Positions 17,093 to 26,073 of a DNA stretch of 64,000 nucleotides are shown here, piece by piece. The notes under the pieces were generated by a model. The model did no database searches. It saw only the letters and a list, made by a program, of their open reading frames with translations, and was not told the DNA's origin. This stretch comes from Bradyrhizobium tropiciagri (GTDB lineage: Bacteria > Pseudomonadota > Alphaproteobacteria > Rhizobiales > Xanthobacteraceae), in the NCBI RefSeq assembly GCF_001189845.1, contig NZ_LFLZ01000001.1, positions 310,001 through 374,000 of the forward strand, written 5' to 3'. The translations under genes were made by a program, and so were the position numbers. Numbering within the stretch: the first letter of the stretch is position 1; the number at the start of each line of letters is the position of its first letter.

Positions 17093-17953
17093 CTACGCCC
17101 GCGCCAGCACCAGCACATTGCCGGCCAGGATCGCGGCGACGCCGGCGAGCACCGGCCAGCCCAGCGCAAGGTGCTCGAACAGCGCCGACAGCACGAGGGC
17201 GACCAGCGGCACCAGTGCGAGCGTGTAGGCGGCGCGGCCGGGGCCGAGCCGGCGCACCAGCTCGAAATAGAGCATGAAGGTGATGCAGGACGCGGCGACC
17301 GCGAGGTAGAGGAAGCTCGCTGCGTAGGAGAGCGAGACGTCGGCCGCAAATGGCGTGCCCGTCGCGATCGCCCACAGCGCGCTCGCCGCGGCGCCGACAA
17401 AGGCTCCCCACGCCAGCACGGAGACCACCGGCAGTCCGGCGCGCTGGTTGCGCGCACCGACGGTCGTCCCGGCACCGGTCGCAATCGCCGCGATGAGCGC
17501 CCAGGCGAAACCCGCCAGCGACGCAGCGCCGTGCGCGCTGGAGCCTGGCAGGAAGATGATCGCGAGTCCGAGGATGCCGCACAGCGCGCCCCACACGAAG
17601 CTGGAGGAGATCGGGACGCCGAGCGCGGCGCGCGCGATCACGGCTGCGAACAGCGACGAGGTCGAGAGCACCAGTGCCGCAAGCCCGCTCGGCATCCGCG
17701 CGGTCGCTTCATAGAAGGCGATGAAGGCGATGGCGAAGAACAGCAGGCCCTGCAATGCGACGGCCGGCCGGTCCTTGTGTGGGATCGCGAGCGGCACGCC
17801 GCGCAGCCGGCCGTAGCCGAGCAGGATGAGGCCTGCCAGCACCATGCGCAGGGCCACCGACCACGGCGCCGGTGTGACACCCGCCTGCATCGCCGTTGCC
17901 AGCGCGCCGCCGCCCCACAGCAGTGCGGTCAGCGCGAACAATGCGGCGGTCAT
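17093..17953 (-). CDS. DMT/EamA family membrane exporter
   Basis: 286 residues from the ATG at 17953. Ten hydrophobic helices in two EamA repeats can be followed, from ALFALTALLWGGGAL at the N-terminus to WPVLAGVAAILAGNVLVLA at the end. Members are inner-membrane exporters of amino acids, metabolites or drugs. The start overlaps the stop of the upstream MarR gene (ATGA), so the two are co-translated and the MarR protein likely controls the exporter. A longer minus frame that begins upstream is a shadow of the MarR gene. Confidence 0.87.
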   Translation of the reverse strand: MTAALFALTALLWGGGALATAMQAGVTPAPWSVALRMVLAGLILLGYGRLRGVPLAIPHKDRPAVALQGLLFFAIAFIAFYEATARMPSGLAALVLSTSSLFAAVIARAALGVPISSSFVWGALCGILGLAIIFLPGSSAHGAASLAGFAWALIAAIATGAGTTVGARNQRAGLPVVSVLAWGAFVGAAASALWAIATGTPFAADVSLSYAASFLYLAVAASCITFMLYFELVRRLGPGRAAYTLALVPLVALVLSALFEHLALGWPVLAGVAAILAGNVLVLARA

Positions 17954-18456
17954 GGCGCGCCGGCATCCTCGAGCAGCGCGCGCCAGCCGCCGGTGTCGAT
18001 CCGTGCGCTTTCTCCCTCGAGCCGGGTGAGGGCGGAATCGAGCGTCGTTCGCTCGCTCTCCGAGAGGCGGGCGAGCAGCCGCGTTTCGATCGCGCTGCCG
18101 AGTGCGGCGATCCGGCTGAAGGCGGTCCGGCCGCTGCGGGTGATGCTGACCGCGGCGAAGCGGCGATCGGATTTGCTGGCACGTCGCACGGCGAAGCCGA
18201 GCTCCGTGAGCTGGCCGATGCCGCGGCTGGTCGCGAACGGATCGAGTGCGCAGGCGCGGCCGATCTCGGAAGCATTGGCCGCGTCCCGTTCGGCGATGAC
18301 GGCGAGGATGCGCCAGCCGGCCTGGCTCAGTCCGAATGTCTCGCCGTAGAAGCTCTCGAGCGGGCGGGCGACCTGGGCTGCGACCAGGAACAGGCGATAG
18401 GGCAGCCAGGCGCTCAGCTTCAGGCCATCGTCGGCAGCACGGGCGGTCTGTTTCAT
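17950..18456 (-). CDS. MarR family transcriptional regulator
   Basis: 168 residues. The winged-helix core runs from about residue 40 to 120 (FGLSQAGWRILAVIAERDAANASEIGRACALDPFATSRGIGQLTELGFAVRR, with the basic wing ASKSDRRFAAVSIT). It is the first gene of an operon with the EamA exporter (4-base overlap). A perfect 9-6-9 palindrome at 18479-18502 lies 22 bases before the ATG and also faces the DUF899 gene on the other strand, so both directions may be regulated. Confidence 0.87.
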   Translation of the reverse strand: MKQTARAADDGLKLSAWLPYRLFLVAAQVARPLESFYGETFGLSQAGWRILAVIAERDAANASEIGRACALDPFATSRGIGQLTELGFAVRRASKSDRRFAAVSITRSGRTAFSRIAALGSAIETRLLARLSESERTTLDSALTRLEGESARIDTGGWRALLEDAGAP

Positions 18457-18478
18457 GGCACGAGGCTCGCACAGATAA

Positions 18479-18502
18479 TTGCATAGTGCAAGTACTATGC
18501 AA
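18479..18502. promoter_or_regulatory. MarR-type palindromic operator
   Basis: TTGCATAGT (18479-18487), six-base spacer, ACTATGCAA (18494-18502), perfect 9-bp arms. It is located between the MarR/exporter operon and the divergent DUF899 gene. Confidence 0.72.
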
Positions 18503-18535
18503 AGAGATCGAACCCGTCACGGCGCATGCGCGAAA

Positions 18536-18556
18536 ATCCCGACACACTTGTCACTC
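18536..18556. repeat. 21-base direct repeat, copy A
   Basis: This 21-base stretch (core CCCGACACACTTGTCACTC) is identical to 38241-38261. Both copies lie in gaps between a minus-strand regulator and a plus-strand gene, with the same orientation. It may be a shared regulatory site or a small dispersed repeat. Confidence 0.55.
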
Positions 18557-18670
18557 CCACCGGCCGTCGCCGCCGCGCCAGATTGCGGCATGGCCAATGA
18601 CGAACGGCCGCCAGCAATGGAACTGCGCAGTGGTGCCGGAGTTCGTCCAATTCGAGAGATGGAGATCATC

Positions 18671-19468
18671 ATGACCAAATCGGCTGAAAACGATCGCGGC
18701 GGACTGGCGGCAATGCAGACACCGCCTGTCGTGTCGCGGGAGGCGTGGGAGGCGGCGCGCCTAGAGATGCTAGTGAAGGAAAAGGCGCATGTGCGGGCGC
18801 GCGACGCGCTTGCGGCGGAGCGGCGGCGGATGCCCTGGATGGCGGTCGAGAAGCCGTATGTCTTCGAGGGACCGAACGGCAAGGTGAGCATGCTCGATCT
18901 GTTCGAAGGCCGCCGGCAACTGATCATCTACCGCGCGTTCTTCGAGCCAGGCGTGTTCGGCTGGCCGGACCACGGCTGCCGCGGCTGTTCGCTCGGCGCC
19001 GACCAGGTCAGCCATCTCTCGCATCTCAACCAGCGCGATACCACGCTGGCCTACGCCTCACGCGCGCCGCAGGCCGACATCGCGCGGCTGAAGGCGCGGA
19101 TGGAATGGGAGATGCCGTGGTACACGATAACAGACAGTTTCGATGCAGACTTCGGCGTTGCCGAGTGGCACGGCCACAACGTCTTCATCCGTGACGGCGA
19201 ACGGATCTTCCGCACCTATCTCGTCAACAGCCGCGGCGACGAATCGATGGGTACGGTGTGGAGCTATCTCGACATCACGCCGTTCGGCCGCCAGGAGCTC
19301 TGGGAGGATTCGCCGAAGGGCTATCCGCAGGGCCCGACCTACAAATGGTGGAATTGGCACGACAATTACGAGGTCGAGACCGCGCCGAACGCGAAGTGGG
19401 CAGCCGTGACCGATGCCGGCGAGGCTGCGTTCCGCAAGATCGCCGAGCAGGAACGCAAGGCGACTTGA
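18671..19468 (+). CDS. DUF899 family thioredoxin-like protein
   Basis: 265 residues from the ATG at 18671 (GGAGATCATC upstream). The family signature is clear: RRRMPWMAVEKPYVFEGPNG, LFEGRRQLIIYRAFFEP, then GWPDHGCRGCSLGADQVSHL, where a CxxC-like pair sits in the DUF899 thioredoxin fold. The C-terminus has YLDITPFGRQELWEDSP and PYKWWNWHDNY-like aromatic blocks. The function is unknown; the fold suggests redox or oxidase-like chemistry in the cytosol. It is divergent from the MarR/exporter operon. Upstream in-frame starts (18479, 18590) lack the conserved N-terminus. Confidence 0.85.
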   Translation: MTKSAENDRGGLAAMQTPPVVSREAWEAARLEMLVKEKAHVRARDALAAERRRMPWMAVEKPYVFEGPNGKVSMLDLFEGRRQLIIYRAFFEPGVFGWPDHGCRGCSLGADQVSHLSHLNQRDTTLAYASRAPQADIARLKARMEWEMPWYTITDSFDADFGVAEWHGHNVFIRDGERIFRTYLVNSRGDESMGTVWSYLDITPFGRQELWEDSPKGYPQGPTYKWWNWHDNYEVETAPNAKWAAVTDAGEAAFRKIAEQERKAT

Positions 19469-19501
19469 GGGGTGGAGCAGGGAGGACGCATGGCGTCCTC
19501 C

Positions 19502-20404
19502 CTAGCGGCCATCGTTCTTTGCGGCAGAGAGCGCCTTCAGTGCAGACAAGGTCTGCCGCAGGCCGCGGTCGAGGCGCTTGTCGCGGCGGATCACGACCGC
19601 GAGGCGGCGATGCAGCTTTGGCGACAACGACCGGACAGCCAGGTCATGCTGCTTGGCCCTGGCCGGCACTGCCATGCCGGGCAGGATCGCGCAGCCGAGG
19701 CCGGCGCGCACCATCTCCTTGATCGCCTCGACGCTGCCGAGCGACATCAACGGCTTCAGCGACACGCCGCCGCGCGCCAGCCACTCGTCGGCGGTGCGCC
19801 TCGTGTTGCCGCCGGGCTCGAACAGCAGAACCGGCCTGGTCGCCAGCACCTCCGGCGTGATCCGCGCCGGCAGCTTCATCTCGCGCGGCGCGATCAGCAC
19901 GAACTCGTCGTTCATGACCGGGGTGATCTCAAAGCTTCGTCCCGACACCGGCAGCGTGACCAGCGCGATGTCGATCGTGTTGTCCTCGACAGCTCGCGCG
20001 ATCTCCGCCGTGTTGCCGGTCGTGACCGTGATCTCGAGCGAAGGCAGTGCGGCCCGCAACTCCCTCAGGATCGGCGGCAGCAGGAAGATGCAGGCGGTCG
20101 CCCCGGTGCCGAGCCGCACGCGGCCTGCCGTTCCCGTGGTCTGCTGCGCAACGGCGTCGACCGCCGACGTCACCGCCGCGTTGATCTGCTGCGCGTGCGA
20201 GAGCAAGGCGACGCCGGCGGCCGTCGGCCTCGCCCGTCGTCCGACCCGCTCGATCAAGGTCGCATTCAGGCTCTTTTCGAGCTGGCGCACCTGCAGGCTC
20301 ACCGCTGGCTGCGTGAGCTGCAATCGCTCGGCCGCGGCGGAGAAGCTGCCGCTATCGATCACGGCGGCAAAGCTTTCGAGATAGTCGAGGTTGAGGTTCT
20401 TCAT
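19502..20404 (-). CDS. LysR family transcriptional regulator
   Basis: 300 residues from the ATG at 20404 (MKNLNLDYLESFAAVIDSG). The HTH is SFSAAAERLQLTQPAVSLQVRQLEKSL. The effector domain has VRLGTGATACIFLLPPILREL, IDIALVTLPV and the late GLGCAILPGMAV. An ideal LysR T-N11-A palindrome lies 10 bases upstream (20415-20431), and the divergent DUF1127-GNAT/MFS operon starts next to it, so that operon is the probable target. Confidence 0.88.
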   Translation of the reverse strand: MKNLNLDYLESFAAVIDSGSFSAAAERLQLTQPAVSLQVRQLEKSLNATLIERVGRRARPTAAGVALLSHAQQINAAVTSAVDAVAQQTTGTAGRVRLGTGATACIFLLPPILRELRAALPSLEITVTTGNTAEIARAVEDNTIDIALVTLPVSGRSFEITPVMNDEFVLIAPREMKLPARITPEVLATRPVLLFEPGGNTRRTADEWLARGGVSLKPLMSLGSVEAIKEMVRAGLGCAILPGMAVPARAKQHDLAVRSLSPKLHRRLAVVIRRDKRLDRGLRQTLSALKALSAAKNDGR

Positions 20405-20414
20405 CAAAGTACCT

Positions 20415-20431
20415 CTTATGCTGCGCATAAG
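20415..20431. promoter_or_regulatory. LysR box (T-N11-A palindrome)
   Basis: CTTATGCTGCGCATAAG: perfect 6-bp arms around CTGCG, containing TTATG-N5-CATAA, the classical T-N11-A recognition site. It sits between the LysR gene (start 20404) and the divergent operon. Confidence 0.72.
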
Positions 20432-20507
20432 TTATCAAAGCTTCACTTATATAAGGCCGGAGCGCATAGTCCGGCAAGCGACGGCTTCGGCAGATCGGGA
20501 GCAGGCA

Positions 20508-21293
20508 TTGTCTGGCCTCAAGCGCATTGGCGGCGTTATCGTCGAGCTGGGGCGTTATCTTGCGGTCTCGCCGCATTCGCGCATCCGCCGCTGGCAGGCG
20601 CTACGCGAGCTCGACGATCGTCTGCTGGCGGATGTCGGACTGTCGCGCAGCGATGTCGAGATGAGCCCATGGTGCGTGCAGAATGCGCCGATGCGCCGCC
20701 GAAGCACAGGCATGATGCCGCAGGACGAGAGTGGAAGGATGAGAGACAGCGAAGCCACAGTGATCCGCGACGCCACAGAGGTCGACATGGCGGAGGTGCA
20801 GCACATCTACGCCCATCACGTGCTCAACGGGCTGGCGACCTTCGAGGAGGTGCCGCCGACCGTGGACGAGATGCGCGGCCGCCGGAGCGCCGTGCTGGCG
20901 GCGGGGCTGCCGTATCTCGTGGCCGTGGTCGACGGACGGGTGGCCGGCTACTCCTATGCGACGGCGTACCGGCCGCGGCCGGCCTATCGCAACACCATTG
21001 AAGACTCGGTCTACGTGTCGGAAGCCCTGCGCGGCCGCCGCGTCGGGGCTGCGCTGCTGCAGGCGCTGATCGAACGATCGGAGACGGGGCCCTGGCGGCA
21101 AATGATCGCCGTGATCGGCAACAGCGGCAATGTCGGATCGATCGCACTGCACCGTCGCATGGGTTTCGAGATGGTCGGAACGCTGAGATCGGTCGGCTTC
21201 AAGCTCGGGCAATGGGTCGACACCGTGCTGATGCAGCGGCCGCTTGGGCCGGGCGCCTCCACGCTTCCCGCGGAGCGGGAATTGCTGCGGTGA
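20508..21293 (+). CDS. DUF1127-GNAT fusion, phosphinothricin acetyltransferase-like
   Basis: I chose the TTG at 20508 (GGGAGC six bases upstream), giving 261 residues; an in-frame ATG at 20418 lies inside the LysR box and is less likely. Residues about 25-50 form a DUF1127 motif (RIRRWQALRELDDRLLADVGLSRSDVE), normally a stand-alone protein of 50-80 residues. From about residue 80 a GNAT domain of the phosphinothricin/methionine-sulfoximine type follows (VIRDATEVDMAEVQHIYAHHV, YRNTIEDSVYVSEALRGRRVGAALL, LHRRMGFEMVG). The stop overlaps the MFS start by 4 bases. The frame is open throughout, so the fusion seems real. It probably acetylates a toxic amino-acid analogue, with the MFS protein as exporter. 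Confidence 0.75.
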   Translation: MSGLKRIGGVIVELGRYLAVSPHSRIRRWQALRELDDRLLADVGLSRSDVEMSPWCVQNAPMRRRSTGMMPQDESGRMRDSEATVIRDATEVDMAEVQHIYAHHVLNGLATFEEVPPTVDEMRGRRSAVLAAGLPYLVAVVDGRVAGYSYATAYRPRPAYRNTIEDSVYVSEALRGRRVGAALLQALIERSETGPWRQMIAVIGNSGNVGSIALHRRMGFEMVGTLRSVGFKLGQWVDTVLMQRPLGPGASTLPAERELLR

Positions 21294-22468
21294 TCGCTCG
21301 ACGCGTCGTGGCCGCCCTCGGGCTGGCTCAACTGATCTCGTGGGGCGCGACCTATTATCTGATCGGCGGCTTCGGCGAGCAGATATCAGCGGATCTCGGC
21401 TGGGGGCGCGACATCGTCTACGGCGGATTCGCCGCTGCGCTACTGGTAATGGGCGTGACGTCGCCCCTTGCGGGGAGGTGGGTGGACAGAAGCGGCGGCC
21501 GGCAGGTCATGGTCGCGGGCGCCGTGATCAACGCGCTCGGCTGCGCCGGTCTCGCGGTCTCGCATCAGATCGGTACGTACTTCGCATCGTGGATCGTTCT
21601 CGGGCTCGGCATGCGGTTGACGCTGTACGATGCGGCATTCGCCGCGCTGGCCCGGATCGGCGGACCGGAGGCGCGCCGCGCGATGTCCGGGATCACCCTG
21701 CTCGGCGGCCTGGCGGCAACCGTGTTCTGGCCGCTCGGCCATACGCTCTCGGAACAGTTCGGCTGGCGCATCGCGGTGCTGGTCTACGCCGGTCTCGCAT
21801 TGCTGACGATCCCGCTGCACGTGCTGATCCCGACCAAGCGGTTTGCCGGCGTATCGAGCTCCGCGGCGCCGGCACATAAGCAACCACGCGCCGCCAGCCG
21901 CCGGCAGCTTGCGGCGGCGGGCGGGCTCTATGCCGTGATCATGACCGGCGCCAATTTCCTGAATGCCGGCATGTCCGCGCACATGATCGCGGTGCTCTCG
22001 GGCCTCGGGCTCACCGTCACGGTGGCCGTCTGGATCGCAACGCTCCGGGGCATTGGGCAATCCGCTGCGCGCCTTTGCGAAATCCTGTTCGGTGCACGGC
22101 TCGATCCGCTGGCGCTCAATCTGACGGCTTGCCTGATCATGCCGCTCTCCTTCATCGCCGGATTGTTCAGCGGGTCGTCGAAGGAGATGGCGATCGCCTT
22201 CGCGCTGCTCTACGGCGCCTGCAACGGCATTCTGACCATCACGAGGGGAACGCTGCCGCTGATCCTGTTCGATCATCGCAGCTACGGCACGCTGGTCGGC
22301 CGGCTCATCGTTCCGAGCTTCATCCTGCCGGCGGCAGCGCCCCTGGTCTATGCGATCGTGATCGACCGGTTCGGCGATGCGAGCGCGCTCTATCTCTCCA
22401 CCGGCCTCGCCATCACGACGTTGCTCGCAGCCGCCATGCTGAAGGTGATGTTTCCCAGAACTTCTTGA
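21290..22468 (+). CDS. MFS transporter
   Basis: 392 residues from a GTG at 21290 that overlaps the upstream TGA (GTGA). Twelve hydrophobic segments can be followed, beginning VVAALGLAQLISWGATYYLIGGF and ending ALYLSTGLAITTLLAAAML. The loop between helices 2 and 3 is GRWVDRSGGRQVM, the MFS signature. Co-translated with the GNAT gene, it probably exports the same compound or its acetylated form. An earlier in-frame ATG at 21212 would overlap the acetyltransferase by 80 bases and lacks support. Confidence 0.85.
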   Translation: MIARRVVAALGLAQLISWGATYYLIGGFGEQISADLGWGRDIVYGGFAAALLVMGVTSPLAGRWVDRSGGRQVMVAGAVINALGCAGLAVSHQIGTYFASWIVLGLGMRLTLYDAAFAALARIGGPEARRAMSGITLLGGLAATVFWPLGHTLSEQFGWRIAVLVYAGLALLTIPLHVLIPTKRFAGVSSSAAPAHKQPRAASRRQLAAAGGLYAVIMTGANFLNAGMSAHMIAVLSGLGLTVTVAVWIATLRGIGQSAARLCEILFGARLDPLALNLTACLIMPLSFIAGLFSGSSKEMAIAFALLYGACNGILTITRGTLPLILFDHRSYGTLVGRLIVPSFILPAAAPLVYAIVIDRFGDASALYLSTGLAITTLLAAAMLKVMFPRTS

Positions 22469-22539
22469 GTTCGAGGACTCCCTGGGGCGAGCGGCACAGA
22501 TTATCCTGTTTCAAAACCACATAAGGGAGGAAGAAGAAC

Positions 22540-24003
22540 ATGATGCCGTCGACCAAGACCCGCCTTGCTGCGTTGGCCCTTGCCGCGTTGCTGTCCTGTG
22601 CCGGAGCGGGACATGCGCGCGCCGAGCGGCCGGGCGACCGCACGGTTGCGCTGCTCAAGAAGCTGATCTCGTTCGATACTTCGAACGGCCCGGGCGATAC
22701 GCGCGCGCTCGCCGAGTACCTGAAGTCGCAGTTCGCGCCGCTGGGCGCCGAGGTGGACATCTTCGTTGCCCCGAACGGCAAGGCCGCGCATTTCATCGCG
22801 CGGCTGCGCGGTGACGGCTCGAAGAAGCCGGTGCTGCTCGCCGCGCATGCCGACGTCGTTCCGGTCGAACGCGAGAAGTGGACCGTGGAGCCGTTCGCCG
22901 GCGTCGAGAAGGACGGTTTCGTCTACGGGCGGGGCGCGATGGATTTCAAGGGCGGGCTTGCCGTCTTCGCGAGCGCCGTGATGCGGCTGGCGGAAGAGAA
23001 GACGCCGCTGGCGCGCGATGTGATCTTCCTGGCCGAGGCCGACGAGGAGCAGGGGCAGTACAGCACGGTGTGGCTGGCGAAGGACCATTGGGACAAGATC
23101 GACGCGGAATTCGCGCTGAACGAAGGCGGCTACGTCCTGCAGGAACGCGACGGCAGGGTGCGCCAGATCAATGTCACGACGGCGGAAAAGCTCTCGGCGA
23201 CCTTTGCCTTGAAGGCGACCGGTCCCTCCGGCCATTCCTCGCGGCCGTTCCCGGCGGGCGCGATGGCCAACGACCGCCTGATCGCGGCGCTGGCCAAGCT
23301 CGCGGCGCACGATCCGGCCGTCAAGCTGGTGCCGGCGACGGAGGCCTATTTCAAGGCGCTGCTGCCGATCAGTTCGGAGCAGACGGCAGCCGATATCAAG
23401 CAGCTGTTGGCCGCAAAGGAGCAGGGCGATCTCGAAGCAGCCGGAAAGAAGCTGGTTGCCGACAATCCCAAGGACAGCCTGCTGCTGCATGCTCTGCTGC
23501 GCGACACCATGGTGATCACGATGATCGACGCCGGCATCAAGCCCAACGTCATCCCCGGCGACGCCAAGGCGGTCGTGAACACGCGGCTGCTTCCGGGAAC
23601 GACGACGGACCAGATGATCGCCGAGATCAAGCGCGTGGTCGGCGATCCCGGCATTGAAGTCAGCATCGTGACCTCGCTAACGCAGCAGGCGGCGCGGGAC
23701 GCCTATCTGATGCGGAGCAAGATCCCGGCATCGCCGGTCGATACCGAGCTTTATGCCGCGCTGGATCGTAATGCCAAGCGGGTCTGGAAGGACGCGGTCC
23801 TGGTGCCGACCATGTTCGAGGCGGGGACCGACGCCACCGCCTGGCGCGAGCGCAATGTGCCCGTCTACGGCATCTATCCGTATCCGCTCGACGACGACAT
23901 CCTGAGCCGGATGCATGGCAACGACGAAAGGATCGGCGTCGAGGCCGTCAAGCAGGGCGCGGAGTGGGTCTACAACACGCTTCGCGAGGTCGCCAAGAAG
24001 TAG
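22540..24003 (+). CDS. M20 family metallopeptidase, exported
   Basis: 487 residues with a signal peptide (TRLAALALAALLSCAGAGHARA, cut near residue 29), so periplasmic. The M20 metal and catalytic residues are present: LLAAHADVVPVE near 105, YGRGAMDFKGGLA near 135, and LAEADEEQG near 165, where the paired Glu is the general base. The dimerisation domain lies about 215-370 (KATGPSGHSSRPFPAGAMAN), and the late FEAGTDATAWRE and a His near the end complete the site. Family members cleave peptides or N-acyl amino acids. GGGAGGAAGAA precedes the ATG. The gene is convergent with DUF1993. Confidence 0.9.
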   Translation: MMPSTKTRLAALALAALLSCAGAGHARAERPGDRTVALLKKLISFDTSNGPGDTRALAEYLKSQFAPLGAEVDIFVAPNGKAAHFIARLRGDGSKKPVLLAAHADVVPVEREKWTVEPFAGVEKDGFVYGRGAMDFKGGLAVFASAVMRLAEEKTPLARDVIFLAEADEEQGQYSTVWLAKDHWDKIDAEFALNEGGYVLQERDGRVRQINVTTAEKLSATFALKATGPSGHSSRPFPAGAMANDRLIAALAKLAAHDPAVKLVPATEAYFKALLPISSEQTAADIKQLLAAKEQGDLEAAGKKLVADNPKDSLLLHALLRDTMVITMIDAGIKPNVIPGDAKAVVNTRLLPGTTTDQMIAEIKRVVGDPGIEVSIVTSLTQQAARDAYLMRSKIPASPVDTELYAALDRNAKRVWKDAVLVPTMFEAGTDATAWRERNVPVYGIYPYPLDDDILSRMHGNDERIGVEAVKQGAEWVYNTLREVAKK

Positions 24004-24006
24004 CGA

Positions 24007-24516
24007 TCAATTCGAGAGGTAGTTGCCGAGGAAGTCACGCTTGCCGAGCGGCACGCCGCGATGGCGCAGGATGGCGTAGGCGGTGGCGACGTGGAAGAAC
24101 AGGCTCGGCAGCGCGAAGCCGTGGAGGTAGCGCGCTGCCGGCATTGGCGGGACACCGAAGGGCAGAGTGATGAGACGTTCCGCTGCCTGGTCGAATGCCC
24201 GAACCGGGACCGTGCCGATGTAGTCGAGCGTCCGCGAGATCCGGGCGTGGGCCTCGGCGAGACTTCGTTCATCGTCGGCAAAGGGCGGTGGCTCGAGACC
24301 GGCTAGCCGCCCGGCGGCGCCCTTGGCGTGATCGCTGGCCCGTTGCACCTGGCCGACCAGCGTCAGCATATCGGGCGCCAACCGCGCCGCGAGCATGGCG
24401 TCGGGATCGAGACCGCGTTCGCGAGCGTCGGCCTCGCCCTTGCGCAGGAGATCGGCGAGTGCGTCGAGCATCTGGCGAAATACCGGGACGGATGCATCGT
24501 AGAGCGGTGCGGTCAT
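24007..24516 (-). CDS. DUF1993 family protein
   Basis: 169 residues, the usual size. The family pattern is clear: YDASVPVFRQMLDALADLLRKGEA at the N-terminus, LAPDMLTLVGQVQRASDHAKGAAGRLAG in the middle, and PSLFFHVATAYAILRHRGVPLGKRDFLG at the end. The predicted structure is a DinB-like four-helix bundle; the function is unknown. It sits 15 bases downstream of an MFS gene in the same direction, so probably one transcript. Confidence 0.88.
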   Translation of the reverse strand: MTAPLYDASVPVFRQMLDALADLLRKGEADARERGLDPDAMLAARLAPDMLTLVGQVQRASDHAKGAAGRLAGLEPPPFADDERSLAEAHARISRTLDYIGTVPVRAFDQAAERLITLPFGVPPMPAARYLHGFALPSLFFHVATAYAILRHRGVPLGKRDFLGNYLSN

Positions 24517-24531
24517 GGCATTCTCCTGATT

Positions 24532-25986
24532 TCAAGCAGCCGGCTCGCGCGGCAGCCACAGCGACAGCCAGCCGCCGAGCGCCAGCAGCGCGACGTTGCA
24601 GCCGAGCGCGATCGTGAAGGCGTGGGCGTAGTCGCCGGCCTGCGGATGCGTCCCGAGCAGGCTGTAGAAGACGCCGCCGATCACGGCGACGCCGAGTGCG
24701 GCGCCGATCTGGAAGGTCGAGATCATCATGCCCGACGCCAGCCCGGCATGGCGCGGATCGATGCTGCCGATCACGGCCTTGATGACCGACGGCATCACGG
24801 TGCCGAAGCCGAGCCCGCCGCAGATCAGGCCGAACTCCACACTCTGCGGAAGCACTCCGTCGACCGACAGCATCACGATGCCGAAGCCGATGACCTGGAG
24901 CGCGAAGCCAAGCGTCAGCGTGCGCGCGCCGAGCCATTGCATCACCAGCGACGACACCAGCGAACTCACGAAGAACCCCGTCGCAAAGGGCAGGGTGGCG
25001 AGGCCGGCCGCTAGCGGTGAAAAATGCAGCCCGCTTTGCAGGTAGACCGCAAAGGTCAGATAGAACGACGACAGCATGTAGAAGGCGAGCGCCATCACCA
25101 GCCCGATCACGAAGTCGCTGTTGCGCAGCAGATGCAGGGCAACCAGCGGATTGCCGCCACGTGCGGACAGCCGCGCCTCGAAGCGGACGAAGGCGGCGAG
25201 CATCAGCGGAGACGCCAGCAGCATCGCGATGATCCAGACCGGCCAGCCGGATTCGCGTCCTTCGATCAGCGGATAGACCAGAAAGCCGAGCGTGAGCGAC
25301 AGCAGGACGACGCCACCGACATCGAGCCGTTGGGCATGCTCGGCACGCGAGTCGGTCAGGAACAGCAGACCGCCGATGAACGCGGCGAGGCCGATCGGCA
25401 CGTTGATCAGGAAGATCGCCTGCCAGGCCAGTCCGAAGGGATGCGCCGAAACCAGCACGCCGCCCAACACCTGGCCGCAGATGTTGGCAAGACCGAACGT
25501 CGCGCCGTAGAAGCCGAGCGCGCGGCCCTGTTCGGCCGCGGGGAACAGCACGCGGATCGAGGCGAGCACCTGCGGCGCCATCACGGTGGCGGTGAGGCCT
25601 TGCAGGATCCGCCCGGCGACCAGCACGGTGGGCGACCATGCAATGCCGCACAGCATCGATGCGATCGTGAAGCCGGCAACGCCGGTCAGGAACATGCGCC
25701 GCCGGCCGAGCAGGTCGCCGAGCCGGCCGCCGGTGATCAGGAAGACCGCGTAGGTCGCGGCATAGGCCGAGATCACGAACTGCACCTCGCTCGCCGTCGC
25801 GCCGAGATCGTCGCGAATGGCGGGCAGCGCGAGGTTGACGACGTTGAAGTCGAGGATCGGCAGGAAGGCGCCCGTCAGCAGCACGGGCAGGGCCAGCCAG
25901 CGCCGCGGGTCGACCATTGCCGGCCGCGTGTCGTGCAATTGCAACGTCTCGGTGGTCTCGCTTGTCACCTTCCAACTCCTCTGCAT
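24532..25986 (-). CDS. MFS transporter, DHA2 (EmrB/QacA) family
   Basis: 484 residues from the ATG at 25986 (AGGAGTT upstream). Fourteen hydrophobic helices and the DHA2 signatures are visible: LDFNVVNLALPAIRDDLG in helix 1, GRLGDLLGRRRMF after helix 2, and GRILQGLTATVMAPQVLA in helix 4. It is an inner-membrane drug/proton antiporter type; the compound is unknown. It is divergent from a LysR gene at 26074, the likely regulator, and followed by DUF1993. Long open frames on the opposite strand are GC-driven shadows. Confidence 0.9.
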   Translation of the reverse strand: MQRSWKVTSETTETLQLHDTRPAMVDPRRWLALPVLLTGAFLPILDFNVVNLALPAIRDDLGATASEVQFVISAYAATYAVFLITGGRLGDLLGRRRMFLTGVAGFTIASMLCGIAWSPTVLVAGRILQGLTATVMAPQVLASIRVLFPAAEQGRALGFYGATFGLANICGQVLGGVLVSAHPFGLAWQAIFLINVPIGLAAFIGGLLFLTDSRAEHAQRLDVGGVVLLSLTLGFLVYPLIEGRESGWPVWIIAMLLASPLMLAAFVRFEARLSARGGNPLVALHLLRNSDFVIGLVMALAFYMLSSFYLTFAVYLQSGLHFSPLAAGLATLPFATGFFVSSLVSSLVMQWLGARTLTLGFALQVIGFGIVMLSVDGVLPQSVEFGLICGGLGFGTVMPSVIKAVIGSIDPRHAGLASGMMISTFQIGAALGVAVIGGVFYSLLGTHPQAGDYAHAFTIALGCNVALLALGGWLSLWLPREPAA

Positions 25987-26033
25987 CGTCGGCGCGACGC
26001 ACCAACGTCCCGGAAGATGGCCTGTCTGTTTGT

Positions 26034-26047
26034 GATAAGGTATTATC
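26034..26047. promoter_or_regulatory. Putative LysR-type site between divergent LysR and MFS genes
   Basis: GATAA-GGTA-TTATC, a perfect 5-4-5 palindrome 26 bases before the LysR ATG and 47 bases from the MFS start. It is the only clear dyad in the 87-base gap, so it is a likely operator. Confidence 0.5.
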
Positions 26048-26073
26048 CAGAGTCGCCAAGCGAGTTTGCAAAA

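Noticed and set aside
19472-21001. 509-codon plus frame antisense to LysR
   Set aside because: It runs across the LysR gene and into the GNAT gene in a different frame, with biased composition typical of shadows.
24269-26071. 600-codon minus frame overlapping the DHA2 exporter
   Set aside because: It is Arg/His-rich, out of frame with the clear MFS protein, and is a GC-driven shadow.
25024-26073. N-terminal extension of the LysR gene by 350 codons
   Set aside because: It is antisense to the exporter gene; the conserved LysR N-terminus begins at 26074.
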